A DNA stretch of 64,000 nucleotides from Acanthosepion esculentum (GCA_964036315.1 OZ038488.1:65860642-65924641); one strand, 5' to 3'; positions 1 to 12,460 are shown, numbered from the stretch's first letter. A program made the numbers and translations. Notes: generated by a model not told the origin, from the sequence alone.

Positions 1-390
1 GAAAAGAAACATGGCCGCTGTCGAAGATGCAATTTATGCACGCCAGTCTCGTCCAAAACGAGATTATACCAGTACACATGCAAATTTCAGCAGTGTCGGA
101 CTAGCATAAAAAGGCGAGGCGCCAGCAGTAGACAGACGGCGAATCATTTAGTGAGCTTCGTGCAACAGAGTTGGACGTGCGAATTGACTGGCGAACAAAG
201 AGACAGTTGAGGTAGGCACATCTGATTTGGATGTCCGTTTCACGATTGCCAGGTGTAACAGCCGAGAAAAGGAGTCTCGCAATTCATTTCTTTGAGGCGA
301 CCGACGGCGAAGAATCACAGCTGGTTTGCCGGCAAATGGCGCACTGCACTCTCTGACCCCTCTCTCGTCACTTTTTTTTCTACAATGCCT
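1..390. other. GC-richer block, possible LTR or promoter fragment
   Basis: About half of this stretch is G+C against roughly 30% nearby, with several CG dinucleotides. It contains an ATAAAAA motif at about 110 followed by a CG-rich segment, the look of a core promoter such as an LTR U3/R. No terminal TG..CA pair or coding frame is evident and it is cut by the window edge. The small open frames in it are short and have no recognised domain. Confidence 0.3.
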
Positions 391-392
391 GC

Positions 393-393
<1 letters not shown>

Positions 394-454
<61 letters not shown>
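394..454. repeat. (TA)n microsatellite
   Basis: About 60 bases of TA repeat lie directly against the left terminal repeat of the mariner relic at 455. Confidence 0.97.
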
Positions 455-457
<3 letters not shown>

Positions 458-995
458 GTCTAATCAAAAAGTATCGGGACTGTTCTAAGATAACAGAGCT
501 GAAGTACGTAAAGTGAAGCACTTGACACAGATTGATCTTGAACTCTGTTGTTCATGCACATTAAGTTATAATGTCCTCGCTCACTTCCACTGTTTATAAC
601 AGTGCTCGGAAGGAAAGTGCGTAGAGTGCAGTCTTCTCACCAAACCACAAAGGTTTCATTGGTGGCCATGGCTTGTGCAGCAGTTTTTGGCCAAGCACTA
701 CATTCCCCAGGTCTGACAACAACTGCATTCCCCAGATCTCAACCCTTGCAGCTTTCTCCTCTTCAAAAATCAAATCTCACTTGAAAGGTACAAGATTTCA
801 AGACATTGAGGCAATCCTAGAGAATGCAATGAGGCAGCTGCTCGCCTGAGTTCAAGGAATGCTTCCATCCATAGAAACAATGCTGGATAAAGTTTGTAAC
901 TTCAGAAGGGGACTACCTCGAAGGAGATTAAATGCCAAATTGATGTGTTGTTTTTTCTTTTTATGGCACCAGTGCAGATATGTTTTAATCAGGCC
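455..995 (+). mobile_element. mariner-like relic A with terminal repeats
   Basis: The left end (455-482) and the reverse complement of 970-995 match imperfectly over about 26 bases (CAGGTCTAATCAAAA against TGGCCTGATTAAAA). Inside, about 672-870, three frames together carry the C-terminal transposase signature: QQFLAKHYIP, HSPDLNPC and HLKGTRFQDIEAI, interrupted by stops and frameshifts. The N-terminal half is missing, so this is an internally deleted, dead copy. It inserted in or beside a (TA)n tract, as expected for TA target choice. Confidence 0.75.
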
Positions 996-999
996 ACAC

Positions 1000-2040
1000 A
1001 CAGACACACATACATATATATATCTCATTTATTTATAATATCATTTATATATAATAATCATTTATTTGAAAATTATAACATAAATATGTTATAAAATCAC
1101 TACAAAAATAGCCATTTTGTTTCAACGCCTCTTGTGTCTTATCAAGTGATGATGTTGAATGTAGAATAAAGGGTTTTAAAAGATTCAAATTAATTAACCA
1201 CCCCTTGCAAGGGGGAAATGCTGCTACATAAGCTGGAATGACCAATCAAAATACAAGTATACGGGAATTCAAAAAGCTTGACAACGAAACAAGGTTATAA
1301 TAACTGTTAAATGCTTTAAATTTGGGGTTATACCAAAATAGAATTTATTCTAACTAATAAGTATTAAATTATACGATAAAAGTTGAAATTAAAAATTACC
1401 CATTTTAAAATCTAAATTTAAACTCTATTAAGTTTAAAATTATAAAATTACTAAGGAAAAAAGAAAAAATACATATGTTATTCTATTTATTTTGTTTTTA
1501 TTGAAATTAAGTTGGAATAAATGTTAAGATCGACTGCTCTTAACTTCATGACAACATGGATACATTTGAATTCTAAGCATAGGCAGGGTATGATGACATC
1601 TTGCGAAAGACAATATATACACAATCAGATTATAATACATAAGCAGGCAGACATATTTAGATATATACACACACAAAAAGTGACAAGACAGGAAATATCT
1701 CCACAACCCTTTACAAAAAAAAAAAAAAACACATACACAATTAAATATGCACGCAAGTTACCATACACATAGACACCGATAAAGACACGTACATACACCC
1801 ACATACATTGACATAGACACTCCGATAAAACAATCAAGAAATATTCAAGATTGAAAGTGTTATTAAACGAATTCTAACCACTTATTAAAATATAACTTAT
1901 ATGGGCAAATATACATAGATAAAAATGGTCTAATAGGCCAGATAAACAAACAATAGTGAAAGAAAGGACATTAAAACAGATATATACATATAAAAAATAA
2001 CACTATCTAATATATAAAAACAAAAATTCCAAACACACAT
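1000..2040. other. AT-rich non-coding stretch
   Basis: There is no recognisable gene. Short CA-rich and A-rich tracts lie at about 1,665-1,815; the small reading frames are low-complexity and have no domain. Confidence 0.6.
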
Positions 2041-2045
2041 ATATA

Positions 2046-2047
<2 letters not shown>

Positions 2048-2096
<49 letters not shown>
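2048..2096. repeat. (TA)n microsatellite
   Basis: This is a pure TA tract; a second short TA/CA tract follows at 2,152-2,181. Confidence 0.95.
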
Positions 2097-2105
<9 letters not shown>

Positions 2106-2239
2106 GTAAATATAGTTTTATGGTATGCTATATTTATGGGTTGAAGGGCTCAATATATATATATATATACACACACACACAATTAAAGCTGAATGTGAAA
2201 ACCTTTCCAGGTAAATTTCGTCTAGTGCCCATGACTGTT

Positions 2240-2640
2240 ATTTTTTGGCTGAGGTTTGTGTAGTGTTCAATACCAGGCCTATCCTGTCATCTATCCATAA
2301 GGATGTTCTCCTCCCACATCAAATTAATTCTGTTGTGTATAAATACAATTATGGTTGCGGAGTCAGTTACATAGAGAGTACTACCCAGCAACTAGATCCA
2401 AGAATAAAAAACAACATGTGCCAAATAAAATTAGGAAACACACTTTAGTTTCAAATGAACTAATCCCAAATACCTTCAGATCCTCAATTTGTGAGCACCT
2501 TTTAAAGAACAGTAAATGCGCTGCTGAATTCAGTGTTGATTGGATTATTGTTTTATTCCAGTCACACTTTATTTCATCTAAAAGTACTAGAGCCATTGTA
2601 TATCAAGTCTTGCAAACCAATTCAGTGTGATTGTTTGCTG
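2240..2640 (+). pseudogene. Penelope-like element GIY-YIG endonuclease relic
   Basis: Two frames together resemble the C-terminal endonuclease of Penelope-like retroelements: KDVLLPHQINSVVYKYNYGC then YIESTTQQLDPRIK in one frame. After a frameshift near 2,405 the next frame reads HVPNKIRKHTL, ICEHLLKNSKCA and FSVDWIIV. The order (conserved VVYxxxC, Cys-rich turn, R.EH-like helix, HLL..C) is that of the family. The GIY-YIG core is decayed: the expected YxGxT is YIEST. The reverse-transcriptase part is absent. Confidence 0.75.
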
Positions 2641-2877
2641 GGGCTTGCTATGATTAGTCTCTAGTACTCCCACCCTCTTTTTTTTCTCCCTTTTCTATCC
2701 TCTCATCAATCATTCAATAATTTAGATTTATTGTATTTTTTATTCTTTTTCTCCCAATTAAAAACTTTGAATAGCAGGAGCAAAACTGGTTGTTTTCTTC
2801 TTTCATTTTTTTTTACTATCAGTTTTTTAATGATGCCAAGTAATATTCAGCTTAATATTTTTACAGCAGTATGTATG

Positions 2878-2923
<46 letters not shown>

Positions 2924-3430
2924 TTTCACTTTTTCTTTTTTAATAATCTCTTGGTTCCATTTAAAATTTTTGTGACTTTTATGACTTTGTGTTCATTTAT
3001 TTTTACATAGATATTATCGTCATCTAGGTGGTGTTTTATTTTTTACAGATAAATGTGTTTGTTCATATTAATAATTTTACTGCCTTTGTCAGAGAGGGAT
3101 ATATGAAAGTTTCTGTAGTTTGATATTTCTTTCAGAGCATTTTTATATCTGTGGGGAAATGTGTTTTTATATAATTATCAATACATTTTATAATCTATAT
3201 AACAAATATGAATGACAGTGTGTCAATGTGTCACACTTTTTCAACCTTACTCCTGGAGGCCATAGCCCAATATATCATACCATTTTGGAATCAGGCCAAC
3301 TCCATGATCAAATTAAACACATTCTGGGAGTAAAGTCGATAAAGTGTGACATTTGCATTTAATATATGTGTGTGATTTTAAACACACATTGTTGCTGATT
3401 TTTCTCAATGTATCATATCTTCTTTGAAAT
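2641..3430. other. AT-rich non-coding stretch with (TA)n at 2,880-2,919
   Basis: No gene or recognised repeat was seen apart from the TA microsatellite and homopolymer T runs. Confidence 0.6.
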
Positions 3431-3449
3431 CACAATGACAATATATTAT

Positions 3450-3878
3450 AGGAAATGGATTAAATCTGACAAATATTTTAATATATTTTCTGTTTATACT
3501 TTTTTTTTTTTATGGATACACTTATTTGAGTAAATGCTCTGTTTTTTAATTTAAGCCTGATTTGATAAGTGCAGATATGATAGATTGAGAATGACTAGCA
3601 AAGGTGTGTATTTAAAAGCAGTAATTCGAGCATTGCTAACTGGGAGTTGTCTGTGGCTGAATGGCCATAGAATGTCAGGATTAATGATAGTTCTGTATGG
3701 GTTTGATTCCTGTTGAAGAATACATATTTTCTACAAAATTTCTAACATTCAGGCCAGTAAATGTAATTAATACTGTTTAATTAAAAAACAGAGCGTTACT
3801 CAAATAAGTGTATCCATAAAAAAACATATAAACAGAGAATATATTAAAATATTTGTTGAATTTAATCCATTTCATATG
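3450..3878. repeat. Fold-back element enclosing a tRNA-like head
   Basis: The arm at about 3,450-3,556 is repeated in inverted orientation at about 3,775-3,878 (shared features: AATGGATTAAAT, AATATTTTAATATATT, TATGGATACACTTATTTGAG, with few differences). The about 220-base loop contains an exact Pol III box A (TGGCTGAATGG, 3,654-3,664) and a box-B-like GGTTTGATTCC about 46 bases on, the arrangement of a tRNA-derived SINE head. Confidence 0.75.
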
Positions 3879-3899
3879 TTATTGTTTACATTAGGTCAC

Positions 3900-4015
3900 A
3901 ATTTCAGAGCAGGAAAAATTGGTGAAGGTGTGTGTTTAAAAAGCAGTAATTCTAGTTTTGCTAACCCAAACTTCTGTGGCTGAATGGTCATAGCATGTCA
4001 GACTTAATGATGGTT
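3900..4015 (+). repeat. Second copy of the tRNA-like SINE head
   Basis: This repeats the loop of the fold-back (GGTGTGT.TTTAAA, GCAGTAATTC, TGTGGCTGAATGG, GTCAG.ATTAATGAT). Box A is kept at 3,977-3,987 but box B is lost into a TA tract. Confidence 0.65.
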
Positions 4016-4059
4016 ATATATATTATGGTATTTTGTTGGGAAGGGAAATAACTCTTACA

Positions 4060-5560
4060 GGTTGAAATTTATTGAAATTATTGGCTCCTAAATAGAAGCT
4101 TTTTCTGCCAATTTTCAACAAAGTATATTTCAGTACTTGATTCTTGTGAGTCTAAGTAAATCTGGAGAGGAAATGAATTTTTTTTATATGCTAATCTTTT
4201 CCTTTCCTAGTTATATTAAACTTTTGAAGCTAATGGATTCAATTTTATTTCAAAGTAAATTTACATTTAAGTTTTATATGAACAGTATTCACAAACTATC
4301 TTATGCCTCATAACTATGATAGTTGTGCATTTTCTACTTGTGCTAGGTGTTGGTGTCAGGGTGCAGGTAAAAGTCAGAATATCAAATACCAATTTAATAG
4401 TAAACAAACCAAACAAAATATCCCTACCTCCAATTTGTCCACGTGCCACACAACACTAGGCTTGTAAATATCAGCTTTATGTTAATCTAGTGTTGGAAAT
4501 GTTAGAATACTGAGAGAATACAAACTATTTTCCATTATGTAAAATCATACTTTTATAAAATTGTCTTATCTTACCATTAACCCATCTTTAAAAACAATTT
4601 CTTTTGTTTTACATTTATTCATAAAAAGTCCTTACTTTTTTTTGTATTTACAATTGTAAGTCAACAGCTGACATTAGTTTTAAGTGAATAAATGATGTTG
4701 ACATTTACTTGTGGTATTTGCATCAAATAAATTATCATCATCAATTATATAATAATAAAAAAAAAAAAGATAGGCATTTGTTAGATTTTACACAGGTTGG
4801 GCTGTACAACTAGAAAATGCTGACATATGTTTCCAACCTATTTTGTCCAGATGAAAGACAGAAATATATATACATAAAATGATCTGTAGAGGCATAACAT
4901 TTTCTAAGTGTATATATATTTACTGAATTATGTAGTCAGTTTGGCTACTTTATCATCACTGACAAAAAAATGCTCCAAACTTAATGAAAACAAAGTTTTA
5001 TCACGAAAATCTTTGTTATTATTTAGAGGAAAGATCAAAGTATTTTTTTGAATATTTAATTAATTTTTTTAATCCTTTTTAGAACATTCAAAAATTTTAT
5101 TAAAAATTTTGTTTTTCTTGTGTCAGTAGATGTACTATAAATTAGCATAGCAAATTTTAGCCTCTATTTTGCAGTGAAAGATACATTAATTTGAAAATTC
5201 TTGCAAAAATGAAATAATTGTCAGATTTTAATAAAACTTTCAGGTCTTATTCACAAGTGAATGGAATTATTTTAGAAATGTTTTTTTTGTTAAGAAAATC
5301 TTGGTAAAAGAGAAATTAGCCATGATGAACATGAGCATTAATTAGCATTTAGTAATAATTTCTCTGTGTTGCAAATATCAATTCTATCAGCAATTCTATT
5401 AGGTAACCTATGCTTAGGTATGAGTACACCGAGAAAAGCATAAATATTGAAATGGACAAAATGTGCATGCCAAGTTCCAACAAAAGTACAAATATTGAAA
5501 GGATATATCAGGTCAACCTGTTTGTTCAAAAATCCAGTAAGTATAGATAGACTGATTTAG
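4060..5560. other. AT-rich stretch, nothing recognised
   Basis: Neither strand shows a domain, splice-consistent exon or clear repeat family here. Reading frames are short and spurious. Confidence 0.55.
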
Positions 5561-5561
5561 A

Positions 5562-5770
5562 ATTGATTGTTGATCGATTTGTTTTTTATGATTTATCAAC
5601 CCTTTGTGGGTTATTTACAGCCAAAACATATTTCAGATTGTAGGAGATTACAAACAGCATCCAATATTCCTAAGCAGCCTCCCATCCAAGTATTGACTAA
5701 ACTCGACAACTTAACTTCGATGACCATAAGTTTAGAAAAGGCAATAATGCTGCAGAAGTAAACCCAAAAT
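5562..5770 (+). repeat. Dispersed repeat family A (SINE-like), copy 1
   Basis: It carries the family signature ATCAACCCTTTGTGGGTTAT followed by TTACAGCCAAAA. The same signature recurs near 31,020, 35,840, 36,665 and 51,225. The AACCC..GGGTT segment can form a small hairpin. Confidence 0.65.
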
Positions 5771-7440
5771 AGTCATGATGGTTATGGGCTATATTCTTTA
5801 AAAGAAAAAAATGTTGAAGATGCTATACCTTGAACAAATCATTTTGTTGAGTCTAACAACCACCTGCTTTGTTCTGAACTTAAGGAAAGAGTGTTGTTAT
5901 GCTTGATAAATTCTCTGCCTGATTACCATATATTAATGAACATATTCTTAAAATATATGAACATTTGAAAACTACCCTCACTACATTCTTTTTGATGAAA
6001 CCAAAAGGCTTTTCTTTTTTGTTGTAAAAAACCCTAGGCACATATATGCATTTGCATTAGTTTTAGTAATAGAAACCATTCCAAATTTTGAACTCAGATT
6101 GTAAAACCCCATCTGATCTGGAGACTTAAATATAATTTCATTCACAATATCTAAAAACACATAAGACTTTTTTAAATCATGATTAATAGGTTTAAAAAAA
6201 AAAAAAATATGTTCAAATAAATTATTTAAAACCAATAGTTAATTATATAATAGATTGCTGGTCAGGTCTGCATTATTATTATTTTTAAAATTGTAAAACA
6301 AAATTTACATCCCTCATCTTTTTGTTAAGATGAAATAAAGAATAAACTAACAACTTTGAAAATTATACAAGTATTTCCATTTTTCCACTAGTTATTTAGA
6401 CAAAGATTTTCGACTGTTACTTTTATCATATTTCAGACAAAATGGATTTTCTCCGGTGTTGCAGGGAACTATAATGCAAAAAGTGAATCTTATTTGACTG
6501 TATAGATAAACCAATTGTGAGATTTAATAGGTATACCTCTAAGGTGTATATATTAATTGCTTAAGTCGCTCACACCTCTATGTTTATTAATGCAAGATAA
6601 TTACCTATTATATAAATAAAGAGTTCTACAGAGAAATAAATTTTAGTGTGTGCATAGAAAGAGGTGCAGAAAAATTCTCAATGCAAACAATATAGAATTG
6701 TGAGTTTGAATATGAATTTAATTCATTCATTCAAGGAAATACTATATATGTCGACCATTTAACCGTAAAAAATATCTCAAAAAAATAGGGGGCCATCTTA
6801 TACTTCAGGTATAAATTGTGAATCTTAAATCCTGTGGTTTATGGTAAGTTGTTAACATGGGAGATGTGTGTCTCAATAAGCTGTTTAAAGATCACATTTG
6901 AGAACAGTGGAACAAGTGGATGGTTAGTGGGGAAAAGTCATTCAGGCTATCATAATAGCCTACTGAAAACACAGCCACCCACTCATAAGGTATCGTAGAT
7001 TGTGGTAGCTAGTTGACAATATCTCTCCACTATATTTTCATTAGAATTTTGAGTGAAAAGAAAGTATATGATTACTGAATTTATTTTTAAAAATCAATAC
7101 AATATATTTTAAAATATGATTGGTGGGGGATCATCTTGTATGGCAAATATAGCCTGAAACCTACATTTCAATTTGAAAATTTGAGGGGTCGTTTTATACA
7201 CCCAGTCACCTTGTACACCAGCATATACAGTAATTTACAAGTTAAAAGAAAACATTTGGAAGAGTGTATGTGTATGTGTGAAAGAGACAAATTGAACAAT
7301 GACTTTCCATATATATTTACACAAAAACTTAATATACACATAATTGCCCACCCCACCATCTGGTTGGACTTTTTCCAGTTTCATAATACTATGAATGGTG
7401 AATTGTTCTATTGAAGAGATTAAAAAAAAAGATTACTGGA
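5771..7440. other. AT-rich stretch, nothing recognised
   Basis: No coding domain or repeat family was identified. Confidence 0.5.
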
Positions 7441-7459
7441 GAACATTGAATGATTAGCA

Positions 7460-7520
7460 GCTACAGTATACACCTGAAGAAAACTGGAGATATTGGTTGA
7501 AACATTGATAAAATGAAAAA
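7460..7520 (+). repeat. Penelope-tail-type hairpin (CTGAAGA..GAAAC)
   Basis: CTGAAGA at 7,474-7,480 is followed after a short weak hairpin by GAAAC at 7,499-7,503 and then ATTGATAAAATG. The same layout is seen next to the GIY-YIG relic at 15.4 kb and in several other places. Confidence 0.45.
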
Positions 7521-9180
7521 ATAATTAGTATAAGTTCAATTAATTTGTAGAATAATGTAAACTTTAAATCAAACAAATGAAATGGAATATGGACAAAGTT
7601 CAATAAAATAAACATTAACTCACACTACTATCAACATGTTGAAAAGAAAGGAAAAGAAAATGTAAACCCTAAAATTCAAACATTTATGATGTTCCACTTG
7701 AAGTAAAAAGATTCTATACCCCATGCAGATGTCTGTGAGTTTATATGGAAAGTCTCATATTCAAATTTAATTTGATTTACTACTTTTAATTATATAGGCC
7801 ATAACTTTTTAATCCAACATCTTTGGGAAATAGCCGTATTTCTAATATAATTTATATTATATAAATTATAGATGAAAATTAGGTTTGCTTCTGCTTTTTA
7901 ATTGTTTGTATTAAAAAATACAAAAAAAGATTGTAAATAACAATGTTTACTTTTATGCTAAAATAAACATTGAAGTTTTTTCAAATTTAAAGTTCTTTCA
8001 CTTTCACACAATTGTTAGGTTTTTTTTTTTAAATTGTTTAACAAATCAGTTTATAAACTTCTAAATTCTTCTTCAAACCATAGTTTAAACCTAAATTAAA
8101 AAAAAATTTAGCAACAGATTCAAAACATGCCCAACCATAAATGAGATACAACTGTATGGTATTTTTTTTAATCAGCAAGTAATGAGTGTACATGTGTCTA
8201 TTTATACTTTCACCAGAAAGAAACAAATTTTTGTTTGTAGCAAAGTACAACTTTTTATGCAAGGAGTACACAACAGTTAAAATAGGACACCAATATGTTG
8301 TCATCAGAAAAAAAAAAATTAATACAACATTTGAGATCGTTTCAATAAATAGGAGTAAAATCAAGATGGACACAAAATCAAAACAAGGAAAAGTTAAACT
8401 GAGCACTAATGAAAAAAAATGTCAACAGAAAGAATGAGACAAGAAATCAATGGGAGAGTATCAATCACCAAGTGCTGATTCTACTCATCTACATTGCCCT
8501 ACTTTTCTGTTAGAGATTAGAGTGTAGTATCTGCCCAATCCTGGCCTTTCTAAGCTAGAATCTGCTATTCTCACAAGAAACCTATATAATAATATTGAGG
8601 AGGAAGGAATTGGGGAAAACAATAAAAGGAAGATGTGAAGGAGGAAATCTTGGTGGTATGAAGGCTAGAGAAAAACAGAAAGAAAATATATATCTGTACA
8701 TCTAGAGAGAGGGAGAAGGGATGACAACAAAAGACAATCAACAAGTGAGAAGCATGATGGCTGGATATCAAGACACAGGAAGTGAAAGACTGAAAAGTAG
8801 GAAAGGACGAAAAGCTATAAAAACCACAATCCATTAACATTCATTATAGAGATAGAGTAAAAGAAGGATAAAAGAAAGGATGCAGTAGAAAATATGCATT
8901 CTTTATTCATTTTTCATACAGGAAACTAACCCAACTTTGTATGACATAAAAACAAGGACAGGCAAGAAACACTGAAAGGAATAAGGGAAAGAATAAGAAG
9001 ATACAGTCAAAAAATGAAAGAAGAGTAAGAAATGAGAAATAATGTTAGACATCAACATCTGTGGAATTCTCATGGCTCAATTGAATGATACGATTTAAAA
9101 AAAAAAGTAAACTCTATTAATGACTACTGTAAAGATTGGAATTAAATCGCAATCACAAACCCTGTCATAGGGGCACTACA
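7521..9180. other. AT-rich stretch, purine-rich at 8,570-8,880
   Basis: Open frames here (for example minus strand 8,038-8,406) are Phe/Leu/Ile-rich translations of AT-rich DNA without a domain. 8,570-9,050 is strongly A/G-biased on the plus strand. Confidence 0.5.
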
Positions 9181-9184
9181 TGTA

Positions 9185-9472
9185 CTGCAGCCACAGTAGA
9201 AGTGGTGTTTTGGGGCAAGATAGCCTGCCGGAGCCCAGCCCTCTCCATACCAGTTTTTGAATTTGGAGTTACTTTCTCCTAGACTGGTTGCCACCCAAGG
9301 CTACAGAACCTAGTCTGTCCTGCTATTTTACCCATAGCTGGGTGGAGAAGAGGAGGATTCATACCTTTCCCAAGAGTATTAGCACATAAGTGAATGTAAT
9401 GGATCTGACTGAAATTCAAACCCAGCTTTCCAATTCCTCAATATGTGCAGTTATCCATTACTCTACCATGTT
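9185..9472 (-). repeat. tRNA-derived SINE, family B
   Basis: On the minus strand a box-A-like ATGGTAGAGTAATGG (9,456-9,469) is followed by a box-B-like GGGTTTGAATTTC, then a body with the CCATAGCTGGG and CCTTTCCCAAG.GTATTAGCAC blocks (given in plus sense). The body recurs at about 20,760, 31,100 and 40,820. Confidence 0.7.
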
Positions 9473-9714
9473 TCCTGAATTAACTATGAAAACTAAAATA
9501 AAGATCTGGTATTAATTATAGGTTTATAAAAATACCATGTGTTAATTATAGGTTTCTACCTGTAACCCATTAATGCCCACTGTACCATTTTTGGAACAGT
9601 CAATATCAATAGGTTAAACAAACCGGGCAATCTATTTATGCTTGCAAATTAAATAATATTCCATCATATCCATTTGAAACTAATATATCACTTATCCATA
9701 TTATATTTACTAAC

Positions 9715-9860
9715 CTTAGTCAAATAAGTCATGGTCAAATAGAGAACTATTCGAGATAAATGGATAGCCAACCTCCTCACTCTTAGCTAGACTTGAACTC
9801 CAACATCTGGCACCAGTAGAAAACTCTTGACATTTATTAAGCTTAGTATAGCACAAGGCC
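9715..9860 (-). repeat. Fragment of a SINE-like repeat
   Basis: ACTTGAACTCCAACATCTGGC resembles an inverted box-B region of a tRNA-derived SINE; the remainder does not match family B well. Confidence 0.35.
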
Positions 9861-10102
9861 AAGTAAGGAGAAATGGATAAAGATGGGTTTTTTTTTTTGT
9901 TTTTTTTTAACCAATCTTTCAAGTTAAGAGAGCCTTACTGTTTTGCAAAACAACATTTGAAACTGTTCTTTGTTTACCAGAATTTAAATACTGACCTCTG
10001 ACACCAACAAGAAATTAATGTCTCATGCATGAGATGGGTTTTACAAAATGATGTGTAGGAGTCTAAGAGAAATAAACAGTGGAACCTCTTCACAAAAAAC
10101 AC

Positions 10103-10210
10103 AAGAGATTGCTGAAAAGTTCTCAACCTGACCAAAATAAAAAAAAATAAAATTCTGAGTTTTTTTATTTGGTCAGCTTTGGGAAGGAAGTAAGGCTGAG
10201 AATTTTTCTG
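10103..10210. mobile_element. Small inverted-repeat element (MITE-like)
   Basis: GCTGAAAAGTTCTCAACCTGAC at the left is mirrored by GGTCAG..GGCTGAGAATTTTTC at the right. The same GGGCTGAAAAGTTCTCAG end occurs alone at 13,914-13,931. A TA target duplication could not be fixed. Confidence 0.45.
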
Positions 10211-10215
10211 TACAT

Positions 10216-11410
10216 CATCACGTAACTTGCCATGGTCTAATAATTTACAAGCTGGTCTTACAAACCATTAATATTGAGTAAACATTTTAACTTTCAATGT
10301 GTGCTCTATATTTGTGGCCTTGTGCCAGAACCAAACTAAGTTTAGTAAATAACTATATGTATAATTTATTATATTAGGGACATGCAAATGTATCCAGTAA
10401 CAAAAAAATATTTAACCGTCTTCAGTTTTTATTTTTCAAAATAGCACTGCTGGGAACCCTTGTATATACCAAATAGAAGACATTATGAAAAATAACAAAT
10501 CTACAATTTTATGACAAATGTAAATCATAAGAAAAGATTCTCTTCTAAATTTTGCTAAATAATTTTTAGAATATTTGTTAGTTGCTCCAAGAGAAATGAG
10601 TAAATATTTTGGAGACAACAAATCCTTTGTGTCAATCCAGGATGCAAAATAAAGTGGACATAAAGAGGGGTGAGGAAATAGAAATATCAACAGCAAAATG
10701 CACATACCAATTATAAAATTCCGACAGCACACAGAGAACATTTTCCTACAGTGAAGGATATGGAAGCAATATTCAGAACAATAGAAAATGTCAACTGAGA
10801 AAAACTTAATTTGACAATTGTGTGAATAATCAATTACAAGTGTAGATCGAGGGCACAGGAGAAGTATCCAGACTATCTCATCTTCATGACCAAAGCATTT
10901 TTTTTTTAATATTGATAAATCTATTAACAAAAAAAAAAATCAAAGTAATCATAAATTAACCTTAAAAACTAACTTTTTTTTTATTTAACAAGTCTTCTAT
11001 CTTATTCTTTTTAATATTTTTTCTTTTAATTTTTTTTTTTTTTACTCTACTCTTGTCAATTCTAGTACTAAAATGCTATGACTCAAATATAAATGAATTT
11101 TTTTTCATTTTGTACCTTATCCTGCTTGAATTTGCCTCTGGATGAATTATTTTGATTTCCACAAGTCAGCCACAAACTAAAGAATGGGTTATGCAGAAAG
11201 AGATACTGGGGGTTTTTTGTTGTTTTTTTTTTTTAAATATTCGTTGACCAAAGTAACCTTTGGCAAAAAGCTAGATTAATTTGGAAACTTTGAGAAATGA
11301 ACTTCCTATCGAGTGCTTAAGAGACTAGTATACTAACTTTATAACTATAATGTAAGAAACTAACTTTATAATTATAATGTAAGAACATTATCATCTCTCC
11401 TGTTTCACCT
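10216..11410. other. AT-rich stretch with a long spurious frame
   Basis: A 164-codon minus-strand frame (10,436-10,930) is open, but it is Ile/Leu/Phe/Cys-rich with no motif and no matching splice context. I regard it as chance. Confidence 0.5.
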
Positions 11411-11640
11411 TTCAGCTGATTTCTTTTTGGTTAGTAAATGTTACCTCCAATACTAAATAACCGTTCACTTTCAACAGAAGAGGGAAGTGCTGATATTTCC
11501 TGGCTAAAAGTGCCATGATGGGAAATACATTTTTATTTGAATTCCACCACTGAAAAATATTATCAGCACTTTTTATATTTTTTAATGCAATATATTTTGT
11601 CACTTCAAAAGAGAGCCCAGCAGAACAACATGAATTCATT
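11360..11640 (-). pseudogene. hAT transposase C-terminal dimerisation relic
   Basis: One minus-strand frame reads FQWWNSNKNVFPIMALLARKY, the WW..FP.L..LARK block of the hAT dimerisation domain. A one-base frameshift then moves to a frame with SVESERLFSIGGNI followed by a stop and KRNQLKGETGEMIMF, the S.ERLFS.GG core. The catalytic region is absent. Confidence 0.8.
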
Positions 11641-11939
11641 TTATGTATATATTACATAATTTTGATTATAATTATTAGATTAATAATTTATAATATTAAA
11701 TGAATGAATTAACAATGTTTAAAAAGAGATTAAAAATAAAAATTTTATTTTGAACTGAAACTGGTCTTAAACTAACAAACTTTATGGAAAGTTTGAGAAC
11801 CGAGTAGAAACTTGTACTTTTTTTTTTTTTACTAAAGTAAAGTAAATATACATCATACTTAGGTGTTATTATGAATAAGGAATATTAAGGAAAAGAAAAT
11901 TAAGTTTTAAACAAAAAAAATCCAAAGAATTGTTTTTGG

Positions 11940-12460
11940 AATCAAAAATCAGGTTAAAAATTCTGATTCCAATACCCCAAAAAGATTAATCATCGCATAT
12001 ATATTAGATGAAAAGGTACTAAAACCATATGCAGGAAGTAAGCAATTGCCAAATTTACTATAGAACATGTAATATGGAAGAAGATACAGCAAATACTAAT
12101 AATTAAACATTTAATATTCACCTATCTTCTAGAAAATACTGAATTCAGAGATATTCCAAGAGAATATAAAGGGTACATTTTGACATACCTTCACAGAATA
12201 ATTTGTAATTACCCACTCTTAATAATTAAAAAATGCTACTATATAATTGTTATCTGGTCACAGCCACATGTGAACATTATTCACAGAGTTATGAAGAATG
12301 GAAAACACCATAGTAATATTCGTGCTTAAATTTGGAATTAGATGAATTTGCTGCTGAATTTTATTGTTTACCTCAAATGCATTGAAGGTAGAAAGAAAAG
12401 AATTTATCAGGTCAGATATTAATGTAAGCATTACCTGACAGAATAAGGGAAATACATATA
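11940..12460. repeat. Dispersed AT-rich repeat C, copy 1
   Basis: Blocks such as TTCAGAGATATT, GAATAATTTGTAATTACCCA, CACAGAGTTATGAA and TTAATGTAAGCATTA recur in the same order at about 40,100-40,320. No coding or tRNA head was recognised. Confidence 0.6.

Noticed and set aside
292..516. Open frames made of Ile-Tyr repeats, here and at 21,778, 22,073, 26,316, 33,248, 33,838 and 34,606
   Set aside because: They are translations of (TA)n microsatellites; they carry no flanking domain and occur on both strands.
8038..8406. 122-codon minus-strand frame
   Set aside because: Same reason: Phe/Leu/Ile-rich translation of T-rich DNA without recognisable domain.
10436..10930. 164-codon minus-strand frame as a membrane protein gene
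   Set aside because: Its hydrophobic look comes from AT-rich DNA; it has no motif, no coding contrast and no splice context.
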